From the NCBI GenBank assembly GCA_949775045.1, contig OX459105.1, forward strand, positions 5,982,069 to 6,046,068: a DNA stretch of 64,000 nucleotides, written 5' to 3'. This DNA comes from Metridium senile. Taxonomy: Eukaryota; Cnidaria; Anthozoa; Actiniaria; Metridiidae. A program made the position numbers and the translations under genes. Of the stretch, positions 12,844-25,665 are shown in pieces. Under the pieces are notes generated by a model. It searched no databases. It saw only the letters and a list, made by a program, of their open reading frames with translations, and was not told the DNA's origin. How positions within the stretch are numbered: the stretch's first letter is position 1; the number at the start of each line of letters is the position of its first letter.

Positions 12844-13005
12844 ACAGTACAAATATAATGATTGTGACCCTAGCATTGTAGTTAAGACAACCACCACCAC
12901 CACCACAATTATAATCATGGATCACCTAAAACAACAACAAATATCTGATCAAACAATGGTAATACTTGGGCTGTGTAATTTCACAGTAAAACACTCATGT
13001 CATAA

Positions 13006-13198
13006 ACAGGTTCCCATTTAAATCTGTACTTATGCAAATTTTGTTGATGTGTGCTAAACACACAGATCAACCAATCAGAGAAGCTCACTTCAGAAATAAT
13101 ATACTCTGATTGGTTGATCTGTGTGTTTAGCACACATCAACACAATTTGCATAGGTACAGATTTAAATGGGAAAGTACAGATTTAAATGGGAACCTGT
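13006..13198. mobile_element. 193-bp foldback MITE (ACAGGTTCCC family), copy 1
   Basis: Almost perfectly palindromic, with ends ACAGGTTCCCATTTAAAT and ATTTAAATGGGAACCTGT. It is flanked on both sides by TCATAA, a possible 6-bp target duplication. Other copies: 33510-33702 (same 193-bp length), 33977-34171 and 37633-37709 (truncated). Confidence 0.92.
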
Positions 13199-14497
13199 TC
13201 ATAATAAACATGAATTATACACCTCTTGGTTGAAGTAAAATGATTTAATATTATATAAATTACAGGGATTTCTGCAACTGAGAAATATATTGTATTTGAA
13301 CAACATATCTTTTATATATGTGAGAATATAATTTTTTGCATAAAAATAATTTTGTTTATACAATGTATATAATAAACAGAATTCAATACATAACATGTAT
13401 GCTTGGAGATATGGAATTCATCTTCTTGTGTTCATATTTGATATTGAATTGAATTGAAACACAAATTGCATATCTCTATGTGCCCATGTATTATTCTCTA
13501 TTCAATCAGTTGGGTGAATATGAAGAATAAAGACTGCAAGCAAACAAGGAGTACTGGACAAAGATTATTATAAACTAATAAGTAAGAATAACAAATCTGA
13601 AGAACATTTCTTCAGACTTGAAATTATTATATATATAAGAAACTTGATTATGATGACAGTTGAGAAAAAAAAAATGTAGATCACAGAATCACTAAAACAA
13701 AAACTTTCAAAACATTTCTCAAATTATAATTACAGTACGTATATAACATAAAATTGGTCTTTTATACTAAAAAAAACAATGCACTTCAAAATTACTTTTA
13801 TGCAGAAAAACGTTTTTTTTTCCTTATTCTTTTTCCCCTTTTTCTTCTTCTAAAATAACATACTATAAGAATTGATATTAATTCTGATATAGAGACATCA
13901 AACATAGATTGTGTTGTGTAAATGTATGCATGTATTTATATGTAACACTATATTTGTAAAAAAAAATTGATTTACAGAAAATGATAATATATTAGATTTA
14001 AAAAAAATGTAAAAAGTTTACTATATTTCATTATAAAATATTTGATTTAAATCTGATTGGCTGAGAAGCGTTCTCTATAACTCAACAGACTTACAGTGCA
14101 TGGAGCGTCAATTTGTTTGATTTTAACAACTGAATATTTTATAAAAGAAGTAGAAAACTCGGCAGTAGTGCACTATCGAGTTATAGAATAGAGCACTTAG
14201 GAATTGAAGAATTAAGACTCGAGAAGCGCTGAGAAGCACTCCGATGCGCTTCTCTCATCTTATTAAAATCCCAGCGTGCTTTATAACTCAACAGAGCACG
14301 CTGCCTCGTTTTCTATTTCTTCAAAGAAATTATAGGATATGGTACATGTACTTAGAAGGTACGTACTGTCAGTATTTATTAATTGTAAATTAAAAATATT
14401 TACTAAATCAATAAAAAAAAAAGAAATAATAATCATAATGATTATCAAAATATTGATTCAAAATGTAACATTTTAATACAGCCGATCTCGAAAAGGT

Positions 14498-14746
14498 TGT
14501 CCACCTGTTAAGACATATATACTAAAAGAAATATCATGTGACTCATTTTATAATCGCTTTCCGCGCATGTAGAAAGTCAGGTACATGTACTTCTAGCGGG
14601 GGAAGATACTGCTTGTTTGAATTCACCGCCATATTAGTTTGAAACGATACTGACTTTCTACACGTGCAGATGTCCAATGATTATAAAATGAGTCATGTGA
14701 TATTTCTTTTAGTATATGTATAACTATATGTCTTTTCAGGTGGACA
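14498..14746. mobile_element. Foldback MITE, about 249 bp
   Basis: Arms start GTCCACCTG and end CAGGTGGAC. They include TACTAAAAGAAATATCATG at the left and its reverse complement at the right, plus the inner pair ATGTAGAAAGTCAG / CTGACTTTCTACACGT. No coding frame. Confidence 0.85.
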
Positions 14747-14825
14747 TTCTAAAATATTTCAATATTAATTGTTTCCTCTTTTGAATCCACAGGAAAAGCT
14801 CAACAGGTCAGAGAGGTGGCAGACT

Positions 14826-15079
14826 ATATCAATTGAAAGCAAGATGTCTTGCTACTAATCAATAGTATTAGACATTAATTCACTAGTGAAGGGAGGGGTG
14901 GGGATAATGTTATGAATTGAAAGCAAGATGTCTTGCTACTAATGCCTAGTATTAGACATTAATTCACCAGTGTAGGGAGGAGTGGGGATAATGTTATCAA
15001 TTGAAAGCAAGATGTCTTGCTACTAATGCCTAGTATTAGACATTAATTCATCAGTGTAGGGAGGAGTAGGGGATATGTT
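14826..15079. repeat. Tandem repeat, about 84 bp x 3
   Basis: Three copies each contain ATTGAAAGCAAGATGTCTTG, TATTAGACATTAATTCA and GTAGGGAGGAGTGGGGATA-type sequence. Confidence 0.9.
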
Positions 15080-15417
15080 ATTAAGAGCAAGTATAATCAT
15101 TACTCTAAATAACAATTAATTATTAATGTATTACAAAGTCTGTTACATGTTTGCTAAATGTATTGTTAAATATAAATACAATCAAATACTCCTAGTACTA
15201 AGTGGGTTTTCTAATGTCAACTGCTAATATATCACTTTATTATATATAATTATACTACAGTGGAATGGGATATCTTGACATTGTGAAAATAACATGTTAT
15301 TGTAGTGTTATTTGACATGTGAAATAACACGTTACCATCTATTTGTTAAGATTCTTAATATTTTTTGATGCAATATCTTGATAAAACTTTTGCTATTTCA
15401 TTTGTCATGAGTTTATA

Positions 15418-15535
15418 TGATAAACAGAACATTACATGGGCCCCGCGCTTGTAGATACGGATTTTATTTTCTCATGTTCAAATGAATCTCACTCGTTCAT
15501 CTCTGCCCACGTAATATCCTCTATATCATATTATT
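15418..15535. mobile_element. Short interspersed element, copy 1 (ACATTACATGG type)
   Basis: Shares GATAAACAGAACATTACATGG, a CTCACTCGT core and ACGTAATATCCTCTAT with 27132-27268. Loosely palindromic (ACATTACATGG... against CCCATGTAATAT in the second copy). Confidence 0.65.
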
Positions 15536-15936
15536 AATAAATAAATAATTTTTCAGAAAATCATTGACTGTTACCTATAGTTAGTATTTTCATGGAATTA
15601 AAATGTATCATTTATGATTGTCATCTCTGTTATATCATAATTGAGTTAGTTTCTTTTCTTTTCCTGATGGTGGTCTTTATCCTTCATATATTCACCCAAC
15701 TAATTCAGAAAGGAACTGATCCAGGTTGATATCTAAATAGTTATCAACCCCATTCTTAAGAAACTTTCCCAATTATGATATAAGGCAGTTATATACCTTA
15801 TACTGTATACCTTAGTAGATTCAGTAAGGGGCCGACCATTTAACTTTTGAGGGGGGGGGGGGGGGGGGATTTTGAAAATAAATTTCCTGAAAAAATATAA
15901 ATATACCTCATGGTTATGCCACTCCATAACATTGAT

Positions 15937-16304
15937 CCTGGAGTATCCAATCGATGATAATCGATCATCGGAAAATCAATCGATCAATCGATATCAATCA
16001 ATATAATTAGGTAATTGATATCGATTGATATTGGTCAATCGATGATCAATCGATAGGTCACAAAGATTTTTGTCATCGATTGATAATCGATATACTAAAT
16101 TGTTATTGATTATCAATCGATATCTAAATTGTCATCAAATGTCAATCGATACCGGCTAAATTTAATTGTCATCGCTCAATCGATGAAGGTCACAAAGATT
16201 TTTGCCATCGATTGATCATCGATTTTCAATATCAATCGATAAATTGATATCGATTGATATCGATTGATATCGATTTTATCGATTTCATCGATTGGATACT
16301 CCGG
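15937..16304. repeat. Palindromic ATCGATTG-rich element
   Basis: Begins GGAGTATCCAATCGATG and ends CATCGATTGGATACTCC. The interior is built almost entirely of degenerate TATCGATTGA and TCAATCGATA, so it can fold on itself in many registers. Confidence 0.8.
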
Positions 16305-17380
16305 GCATCGATAGATCAGAGCAATCATTATTTTTATTAGTTGCGTTAATTATCATGATGATCATTGACCTCTACGATTATCATTATACAATATATGAAA
16401 GTTAATAGTGTAACAGTAATATTTAGAAGGTTTTAAATAGAGTAAAAATAACTGAAAGATTCGAATGACTATAACGTTAATCGCGTTGAAAAATGTTCAA
16501 TAAAAAAGCCAAGTTCTGCGCCTTCTTTCTTCAATTCATATCTTAGTTTTACTCAATTTACATACTTATATATCTCACCTTGTATATTATCTTCCATTTG
16601 TGTCTTTTTTTACCCTTAAACTCCACAAAAACACCAGCTTTCACAAACATTTTATAAACGTGCCAAATTAAATATGGCGACGTCAGCTGTTCCAACAAGG
16701 CGTTCCTTGCACTCATTCACAATCTCTTTCGGAAAAAAAAACAGGGAGCCCACACAAATGTATTTACAAATCATTTTGAGATTTACGCCAAATAAAAAAA
16801 AAGATTTAGAGGTGGAATTAACGATAAGAACAATTCTTGTGATACCTCACATATCCAAAATACGTCTAATTGACTTCAAAATGCGACGAAACTAATAACC
16901 TATTGATATATTTGAAAGTTACATCACATTTTGAAGTCATGAAGATGAAACTATGTTCATTAAAGACAATCTTTATAATTCTAAGTATATCTGATTTTAG
17001 ACACAAATTACATTGCTTGGGCTACCTGTGCTCAATATTCAATACATTAATCAGAAAAGGGGAGGGGTCAGGTACAATTCAAAGAGTAAAACTGATAAGC
17101 AGTTTTCAACGAGTGTTTCTTTTTACAATTTTTTTGGAGTGTGGCTGGTTGAAGTCAATGATGTTAGATATTAACCTATGATCTTTTTATTGTAGATATC
17201 GCTAAATTTAGCCATCTGCCTTTTCGTTAGATTCATCGTTTTATCATTTATCGTTTATATTACATTCTATAGGGGGATTGAAGACTACCCTCTCTGATCT
17301 TGTACGAAAACGAGGCTGAAATCGAATCGTGAAACTGAATGAAAACTGATTATCATTGTCGGTAGAGATGATTATACGGG

Positions 17381-17396
17381 TCACGTGACCGGAAGT
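17381..17396. promoter_or_regulatory. Possible promoter motif: CACGTG E-box next to CCGGAAGT
   Basis: GTCACGTGACCGGAAGTTA joins an E-box and an ETS-type site, a combination common in housekeeping promoters. No first exon could be assigned on either side, so this may be chance or part of a repeat. Confidence 0.25.
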
Positions 17397-17978
17397 TAAG
17401 CCTCAATTTCCTGGTTATCCTAAAAATGACTTATAAATTGATTAAACTTGACTAAACATGAAACTATACAAATGAATGCTTGATTCTACTAACTTAATAA
17501 TAACTGTCATACAATATTTAAACCTTTCATAATATTTGAGATATGCTTTAAAACCATTAATTTCCAGCTGAATTCCATTAGGCATAATTCCTCTTTAGAT
17601 GTTTGCTAGAAATAAAAGTAACCCCAAATTTTCTTTTCTCTAATAACAATGGTTGATTAGCAAAACCATAACAAAATACGTCACTGTACATCCACATATA
17701 TTACGTAGGAATATTCACGGTATTATACTTCAGACAACTCGCTACAAGGACACTATAACGCTACAATTATGTTCAAATTATGTATAGTTATCATTGCTCT
17801 TTTAAGCGTTTTACCGCTGATCAACCCTACCACTTAGACAAAGGAAGTCCCCACCCCCTCCCTCCCCCTGGATGTTTGACCTCCTGTTCACTCGGTTTAC
17901 CGATCTCTTGAACGATCGTACGCTACAAATATGTACCGCTGTACCGACTGTACTAGTCAACGCCGTCGCGCCTAAATA

Positions 17979-18264
17979 CACCCTTTCCGAGAAACTTTGT
18001 CACCCGTGAAGTGGAAAGCCTACAAGCTAGTACGTATACCGCAGGGGACTATGGGTAACATATGTAAATTTCATTAGAACACAGGGTTTTCATGGCCTTA
18101 TTGCTACACTTGTCAATATGTTATTGAGAAATGGCCGTTTTGACTAATCAAACAACCAGAAAGGTGTTCCGAATGGACATTTAGTTTCTGAAACGATCCA
18201 TGATCCTTTGCACCACTAGCTTGTTTGAGTTTTCGACGGGTGACAAACTTTCTAGGAAAGGGTG
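17979..18264. mobile_element. 286-bp foldback MITE (CACCCTTTCC family) with TA flanks, copy 1
   Basis: Starts CACCCTTTCCGAGAAAC and ends with its reverse-complement partner CTAGGAAAGGGTG. TA lies on both sides (17977-17978 and 18265-18266). Second copy at 25666-25942. Confidence 0.85.
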
Positions 18265-18299
18265 TATCTACAATATCTATCTACAATAATTCTAATGAT

Positions 18300-19335
18300 T
18301 TAAAGGAAAACTATTGATAATGATGACAATAACCATGATTATCATAATGATGATGACAATAACGATATAACGATGATTATGATAATGATGATGATGACAA
18401 TAACGATATAACGATGATTATTATAATAATGATGATGACAATAACGATATAACGATGATTATTATAATGATATGATGATGACAATAACGATATAACGATG
18501 ATTATTATAATGATGATGATGACAATAACGATATAACGATGATTATTATAATGATATGATGATGACAATAACAATGATTATCATAATGATGATGACAATA
18601 ACGATATAACGATGATTATTATAATGATGATGATGACAATAACGATATAACGATGATTATAATAATGATGATGATGACAATAACGATATAACGATGATTA
18701 TTATAATAATGATGATGACAATAACGATATAACGATGATTTCATATTGATGATGATGACAATAACGATATAACGATGATTATGATAATGATGATGATGAC
18801 AATAACGATATAACGATGATTATTATAATGATGATGATGACAATAACGATATAACGATGATTATCATAATGATGACGATGACAATAACGATATAACGATG
18901 ATTATTATGATGATGATGACAATAACGATATAACGATGATTATTATAATGATGATGATGACAATAACGATATAACGATGATTATTATAATAATGATGATG
19001 ACAATAACGATATAACGATGATTATCATAATGATGATGATGACAATAACGATATAACGATGATTATCATAATGATGATGATGATAATAACGATATAACGA
19101 TGATTATTATAATGATGATGATGACAATAACGATATAACGATGATTATTATAATGATGATGATGACAATAACGATATAACGATGATTATTATAATGATGA
19201 TGATGACAATAACGATATAACGATGATTATCATAATCATGATGATGACAATAACGATATAACGATGATTATCATAATGATGATGATGACAATAACGATAT
19301 AACGATGATTATTATAATGATGATGATAACGATGG
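18300..19335. repeat. Minisatellite, about 41-bp unit, about 25 copies
   Basis: The unit contains GATGATGACAATAACGATA and TAACGATGATTATTATAAT. Unit length varies (about 38-47) through extra GAT or ATA triplets. Confidence 0.93.
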
Positions 19336-20291
19336 TATTTAATAGACAACAAATTAAATATCTGCAAAATATCAAAATTTCTTGCAAACGGCATTTCAAA
19401 AGCACTTAGTTCGATATGATCTTTTATCTTTATCATAACTTAGCCAACTCTGTTTTGTAACTATTTATTTAATGTATTTATTATCATTCTTTACCAGGGA
19501 TCTATTTAAATTAGCTATGCTAAACTAGATATCCTGTATAAATATTGATTAAATAAAATAAACAACATTTATCAATAATGATAAAAACAGTAAATGATAA
19601 TGACAACCTTGCAATAAGTACTGAACTACTCAATTTATTTATTTGTACATTACGTCACAAACTGTAACAAGTCTGATTCAAACAAGATACTTATTACTTA
19701 AATGATATTGTCTGCTTTTAACACTCTGAGCATCAAACTAAGTTATGATTACAGTCTTTGCTGCTATAGTTATATAATCTTTACAATAGTTAATATCCTT
19801 TAACAATCTATTGTAACAAACTTACATACAAATGGAATAATTCTAGATTCTTAGAATATTCCAGAACTATATGTACTATTCAAACAATCTTCAAGGAATT
19901 ACTAACAAAGAACATTCTAGTACATTCTTGTTTATAAAGTATATATGTTGACTTTGTCACAATTAACAAACATACAAGTTGATAAATGTTTACAATGATA
20001 TGATAACTAGGGACCAAATATATCATGCTGATAAATCATAGAACAAAGCAAGGATGCATTGATGTGAATGTTGTCACCGTTCTACAGCGTGAGGTCCCCA
20101 GGTATCACGTGATATAAAACTACTAACATTAATAATTGATATTTATAAACTACAAATATAGACTTATTTTGGTATGAAGTTACTGGTATATTATCATTAA
20201 CAAATACTGATAGCAAAAGTGCTAGAATAGAGGCATATATATACAACTGCTTTTGATTCAATGAACTGACTTATTAGCCAATCAATCAATC

Positions 20292-20470
20292 AATAGACCT
20301 CTTTACCTCCGTATGCAAATTGCCCATTTCAGACCACGTGTCATTCTCTTGAGAATTGTTCTTTGATGATAAACGTGTTATATCATTTACATGTGAAAGA
20401 AACATTTCCCAAGGGTAGTATCACGTGATCTGAAATGGGACAACAAACAAGAAAGGTAAAGAGGTCTATT
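20292..20470. mobile_element. 179-bp foldback MITE inserted in an ATCA repeat
   Basis: Ends AATAGACCTCTTTACC and GGTAAAGAGGTCTATT; inner arms GCCCATTTCAGACCACGTG and ATCACGTGATCTGAAATGGG. ATCAATCA-type repeat lies on both sides. Confidence 0.85.
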
Positions 20471-20495
20471 GATCGATCAATCAATCAATCAATCG

Positions 20496-20553
<58 letters not shown>

Positions 20554-20672
20554 TAAACATACCCACCAACCAATCAATCGATCAATCAATTATTCAATTA
20601 ATCAATCAATCAATCAATCAATCAATTAATCAATCAATCAATCAATCATTCATTCATTCATTCAATAAGTCA
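20471..20672. repeat. (AATC)n tetranucleotide repeat
   Basis: About 50 units of ATCA/ATCG/ATTC in one direction, continuing the short array left of the MITE at 20279-20291. Confidence 0.95.
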
Positions 20673-21313
20673 ATATAAATTGATGAAAAATTGATCTTAG
20701 TTATAATTGCTTTGTGTTGTGTTGGTCATATTACATGTTGCAACATTTGTTATTTTTGTCAAGCAATTCATGTACTTTTTTTTCAGTAGTGTAAACCGAT
20801 CGGTCATTATTATAATTATAATCAATTACATTTGATTTATCGATCTCTGTATTCGATGATTGCGTGACCTAAATGATTACGTCACCAGATCACAGATATA
20901 CAATAGCTGTTGTTACAGCTAAATACAAATATTTTTAAACAATGGATTCTAGTACATGACTCTCGGTGGAAAAACACTGAAACTTGACCTGAAATCCTCG
21001 ACTTGAATCCATTGTTCAAAATTGTTTGCATATAACTGTAATAACAGCTATTACGCATGCGTTATTACTTACAGTTTGCTATAAGGGTTCTTCTACTACA
21101 AGTACTAATAATAAATGGAAACTAGCGAGTGAACTAGTATAATATGCTGTTAATATATAATGGCTTATTAAAATGGAATTTGTAACACCGTAAAATGATA
21201 CTTTTAAGCAAAGTTAAAACTTTACTGACGTTTAGAGCTTTAGCCGTTCGTTGGAGTAAATTAAGTGTTATTTTTTATAGTGTTACAGATTTCATTTTAT
21301 TTGTTATCGCATA

Positions 21314-21510
21314 CACCTAATTGCAAAACCTTGTCCTGACTTTTGTGATTCAGTGGGAAAGAAACTTATTAAAAGACATAAGAAGGTCACTCACGCTCAA
21401 GTAATAACAAAAAAGAGAGTTAAGCTTGAGTTATTTTCTTTTGCCTTAATAAATTCCATTCCCGCTAAATTACAAATGTTAGGACAACGTTCTTGCAATT
21501 AGTTGCATGT
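21314..21510. mobile_element. Foldback MITE, diverged relative of 8784-9019
   Basis: Begins TACACCTAATTGCAAAACC and ends near CTTGCAATTAGTTGCATGTA, with the internal pair CTCAAGTAATAA / TTAAGCTTGAGTTATT. Older and more diverged than the 236-bp copy. Confidence 0.7.
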
Positions 21511-21672
21511 ACTAAAAATAAGCTAGTAAGAGTTCTATCTTTTTTTTTTACTATACAATATATATCATAAGAGTTGAATAATAAGTCATACAGTAATTCA
21601 ATTAATTAATCATTCAATCAATGTCATCAAGTCAATCATCTAACTGAGAAAACATGTAATGTTTACTGGGTC

Positions 21673-23931
21673 TCATCTAAACACCTGCACACGTTTACCA
21701 TCCACTTCCAGTACAAAGACTTGACCATCTGGTGTAACTACAACATCTCCAGGCCAAATCATTTTACCAATACCTGAACCATGACTACCAAAGGACCTGT
21801 TGAACTTACCATCCAGATTCAATAATTGTACACGGTGGTTATCAGCATCACAGACAAGAATCATGTCTGCACCAAACACAGCAAGTCCACATGGACGATA
21901 AAACTGACCTTCATCTTTACCTTCCCTTCCAAACTTGTACAACAAACCACCATTCTCGTCAAAAACATAAATACTGTGACTGTTGTAAAAAGATACAAAG
22001 TACTTATTGTTATCAGAAGCAGGATCCAAAGGAAGCCCAACACCCAGAATATCCAATTTGATATCTTGAAGGAGTTCCCCTGTTTGTTTAGAAAACAACT
22101 TTATAAATGTTTCTTTACTATCCTTATTATAAGCCAAACATGAAATGCTTTGCTCTGTTGTACACATTCTTGTAAATTGCATTCCTTTCTGTTTACAAAT
22201 AGTTCTATTGTAGTTACCATGGATATCAAATTCCTTTATACAGCCATAACCACCTTGATTATCACTGACAAGTAGTCGGTCGGCATTGAAGGCTACTCCA
22301 AATGGATAACTCAATCGTTTCTCTCCTGTTCCTTCACCACCAAACTCTCTCAAATACTCTCCAACAGCATTAAATAATACAACGCGACTGCTACCTTCAC
22401 AATCGTTATCAACAACAGCTGTCTCGCCTTTCTCACTCACAGCTAGTGCTTTGGGAAAAGTTAACCTTCCTGTCGCAAAAACCATGACTGGTTTAATCTC
22501 TGCTTTAGCATCGATTGTCTCAACGTTCTGTGGTGAGTTGCTGATCGGTTTTCCTCCAATACTCACCACAACTTTGTACGGTGATGGCTTTTCTGCTTGA
22601 TATTTAACGGTGTACTTTCCAGTTTGAGTTTCAGTGAATTCTGTGTGTATATCATTGCCGTCAATATCTTGGATTTGTACATCAATCAAAGCTTTATTGG
22701 TATCGCATACATCTCCTTTTGTATCTTTAGTCATGATATCAAAATGGTTAATATAACCACATCTTGCGTGACTTCGAGATTCGATCGAACATCGTGACGG
22801 GTTTGTCATGCTTTGTACGATCGTTCCAAGCTTTACTTCTTTTAAACTATTAATGGCTTCAGGGTTTGAAATAAAATGTACGCTTGAGTTGCGCTTGTCT
22901 GGTTTCGTGGACAAAATCGAAGCTCCTTTGACAGTAGTTTTACAAACTTCCTCTAGCTTTTCATGCCCTTCCAATATAAACTGCTTTAAATTGTAGTCAT
23001 CTACTTCTTGACACTGATTTCGTAATTGCAGAGCCTGTTGAAGAATTGCGTCAATTTCACTTTTCTCTACATCATTCGCTGTTGTTTGGTCGACAAAGAA
23101 GTCGTTCAAGCTGGCAATTATTGCGTTTTCTTTATCTTGTAAAATCTTCATCTGAGCTTTGGTGTCACTACGTAATTTCGCCTTAGCTACATCTACTTCG
23201 TTCTTAATCCTGTCTCTATTTTCACGAGACAGTTCCAGTTCTTTCTTGTACATTTTAATCGCTTCATTCAGTCGGTGTTTTTCTTTTCTAATGTCTTTTT
23301 TAGCATGTGCAGCAGCTTCTTCGATGCTTACCTTTTCGTGAGTACTATGTGCTGTTGCGATCGCACATTTCTGGCAAATACATTTCTTGCATGTTTGACA
23401 GTAATATTCGAGGCGAATGTTCTCGTGGTATTGCTCTTGACAAAGCGACTTGTGATCGATATAAGTGTTTATATTTTCTTTCCTTAATTTGCTTAACGGC
23501 GTTGCTTGGTGGGTCTCTTTCAATGGACTGATAGTCTTGTGGATGCTCACACAATCACTACAAAGAAATCCTTCACATTGGAAACAAAATGCAACTATAA
23601 CGCGGTGTTTAGAACAACCAAAACATTGCTGTAACTGCTGCTGATCGCTAGTCTTGTTTTTGATGGAGTTGTATAACTGTACCAAGGAGTTATGTTCAAA
23701 TGAAGTTGGTAGGTTCATAACATTGCCATCTTGTACAGTAATCGGCGCTCTACAAGAAGGGCACTTGAATGGCTTTCTCTCCTTCTTACACGCTTGGTTC
23801 CAGCTTTGAATACATGCAAAGCAGAAAGTATGTAAACACGGCAGTGTCTTTGGTTCTGTTAATATGTCATTACAAATGACACAGGTTACTATCTTCTCCA
23901 GCTCTTCAGTAAAATCATTGTATTCGGCCAT
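21673..23931 (-). CDS. TRIM-NHL type E3 ubiquitin ligase, copy B (complete, single exon)
   Basis: An unbroken frame of 752 residues from the ATG at 23931. Order seen: RING (C17, C20, C32, H34, C37, C40, C57, C60), B-box 1 (about 103-145, CFGCSKH... CFQC... CSDC), B-box 2 (about 160-200, CQTCKKCICQKC), a charged coiled coil (about 200-330), a filamin/ABP280-type domain (about 410-500, with GKYTVKYQAEKPSPYKVVV), and a six-bladed NHL propeller (about 505-752; repeats such as YPFGVAFNADRLLVSDN and RPCGLAVFGADMILVCDADN). This matches the architecture and length of TRIM2/TRIM3/TRIM71-class proteins. An in-frame extension without stops reaches 24039, but the insertion in copy A breaks it, so the inner ATG is preferred. 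It is intronless, unlike its neighbours, which fits retro-origin or a lineage-specific TRIM expansion. It acts in the cytoplasm; the substrate is unknown. Confidence 0.95.
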   Translation of the reverse strand: MAEYNDFTEELEKIVTCVICNDILTEPKTLPCLHTFCFACIQSWNQACKKERKPFKCPSCRAPITVQDGNVMNLPTSFEHNSLVQLYNSIKNKTSDQQQLQQCFGCSKHRVIVAFCFQCEGFLCSDCVSIHKTISPLKETHQATPLSKLRKENINTYIDHKSLCQEQYHENIRLEYYCQTCKKCICQKCAIATAHSTHEKVSIEEAAAHAKKDIRKEKHRLNEAIKMYKKELELSRENRDRIKNEVDVAKAKLRSDTKAQMKILQDKENAIIASLNDFFVDQTTANDVEKSEIDAILQQALQLRNQCQEVDDYNLKQFILEGHEKLEEVCKTTVKGASILSTKPDKRNSSVHFISNPEAINSLKEVKLGTIVQSMTNPSRCSIESRSHARCGYINHFDIMTKDTKGDVCDTNKALIDVQIQDIDGNDIHTEFTETQTGKYTVKYQAEKPSPYKVVVSIGGKPISNSPQNVETIDAKAEIKPVMVFATGRLTFPKALAVSEKGETAVVDNDCEGSSRVVLFNAVGEYLREFGGEGTGEKRLSYPFGVAFNADRLLVSDNQGGYGCIKEFDIHGNYNRTICKQKGMQFTRMCTTEQSISCLAYNKDSKETFIKLFSKQTGELLQDIKLDILGVGLPLDPASDNNKYFVSFYNSHSIYVFDENGGLLYKFGREGKDEGQFYRPCGLAVFGADMILVCDADNHRVQLLNLDGKFNRSFGSHGSGIGKMIWPGDVVVTPDGQVFVLEVDGKRVQVFR

Positions 23932-25206
23932 TGTGATCGGATCAAGTGCGGAAAGTTCTGCGAAAAGACGCCACAAAAATATCTCGTGATGCATTAGTAA
24001 TGTGATAGTTGAATAGCGGGATATTACTGGTTCAGACACAATAACAAGAATTGCGTGACTCTAAGGACTAAAGCCTTGGCTATTTTTAGTAGGTCACGGT
24101 ATGAAAATCATTTCAAATTTCTTATCTTTCTAGTCAGTCTACAGTGCCTTTGTTGGCTTTTCTCTCGAAATGTGCTAGATGGTTTTGACAGCAAAAATAC
24201 TTTAAAGGTTCTTTTTTCAAACTGAGATACAAAATGTCAGTTGCTTATTTGTTCGCTGATCGAACTGTCGACTGACAACATCCATAAAAGTGTTGAACAA
24301 AACTATTTCGACCTTTACTTGTGAATAAATATCAGACAGATATGATTTTAGCTTTGTAACGTGAGTGAACCTTGATTACCATAAAAACCAGACAGACTTG
24401 AACAGACGAGTTTATGCTAATGTAATCCTAGTTAGATCTTGAGACATTTCAACTTGTGAAAAGCAACGTTTTTGTCAAGGAAAATAGTGTTTGATATTAC
24501 GAAAACAGCGATACAAACCAAATCAAAACACTGAAGTAAAGAATAACCAGTCACCAAAGATAAACAGCAAATAAAAACACATCGTTGCCTTTTACGATAT
24601 TGCAGCCTTGAAGAATATGAATCTAATTTACATAATGGTTGTACTAGAATAAATAGAAATAGAAATTAGTAAATGTACCATCCACAGTGTTCGAACCTGT
24701 ATACTCTTGGTCGCTATATTGCCAAGAACGAGAGAATGCTTGGGCTGCCTGTGGTATGCTTGGGTTACCTGTGGGTTTTTTTCTTCACAGAATTGTTTGC
24801 ATACACACAGGAGTCCCAAACTCATTAGAAAATAATTCAAGACACTGAAAACTATTTAGAGTATTATAGGATTGATTTAATAAATATAATTTCTTTACAT
24901 TTACAATTGAACAATGAAGGTTAAAGTACTATGAATACAATAGTAGAATTTAGTGTTTAGAATTGAAAGCATACTAATCAATGTTACTGTGCCAGCTTTT
25001 TTCAAATAGGTTGGTGAAGGTTTTGTTTTTACCCAGCACTAAAGGAATTATGGATGATATGAACTCAAGCAGCAAAATATCAATTGATTAAAACTTTGTT
25101 TGCAGGGCTTTCCAGCATATTTTGTTCTATGTGGATCACTATATCCGTGAAATAGAATTAAATTGCTACTGTGTAATAGTTCCTATTTAGTTGCTATTAG
25201 TCACTA

Positions 25207-25350
25207 GAGTACAAACACTAAAAATTAGCAACATAAATACCACTAAATACTGCTAAATTATGCAAATTCTTTTGTTCTATATTGTTTAATCAACACTATA
25301 TTTAGTGGTTAATAGTACAAAGTATTGCACACTTTTAGTGTTTGTACTCT
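25207..25350. mobile_element. 144-bp MITE with TA target duplication (empty site in block A)
   Basis: Ends GAGTACAAACACTAAAA and TTTTAGTGTTTGTACTC. TA lies at 25205-25206 and 25351-25352. Block A shows the intact target AGTCACTATCAAAGAC with one TA at 8678-8679. Confidence 0.93.
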
Positions 25351-25665
25351 ATCAAAGACAAGTAAAGTTGTAATGAGGCATTGGTCCTTTTGTATTTGAT
25401 GTTTCTGTTTGATTGATATTGATTTAATAGTCACTAAATACAAACTTTTAGTTAGTAGCTATTTTGTTTTGATGGTTTTAGTGTTTCTGCTCTATTAGTT
25501 ACATACTAGTCATACAATGGTTATGAGTGTCATACCATGTGATATCTCACAAGTCTCTTGTATTTTCTAGTATACACACAAACCCTTTAGTCAAGTGCCG
25601 GTATGCAAAGTGAATACAAATGACAAGTGGGATATTCATGGTATGTAACAAGAAAACATTGTATA

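Larger units (their letters stand above)
12966..21672. other. Intergenic region without a convincing gene
   Basis: I looked for conserved exons on both strands and found none. The region is filled with foldback elements, tandem repeats and AT-rich unique DNA, itemised separately. The two strongest hints of transcription are an E-box plus ETS-like motif at 17381-17396 and an ATGGCG start context at 16674; neither is tied to a recognisable protein. Confidence 0.6.

Noticed and set aside
16674..17181. Possible gene starting ATGGCGACGTCAGC
   Set aside because: The start context is attractive but the 73- and 103-codon products show no recognisable domain, and no splice partner could be found.
20435..20678. 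Asn/Gln/Ser-rich repeat protein
   Set aside because: Direct translation of the AATC tetranucleotide repeat.
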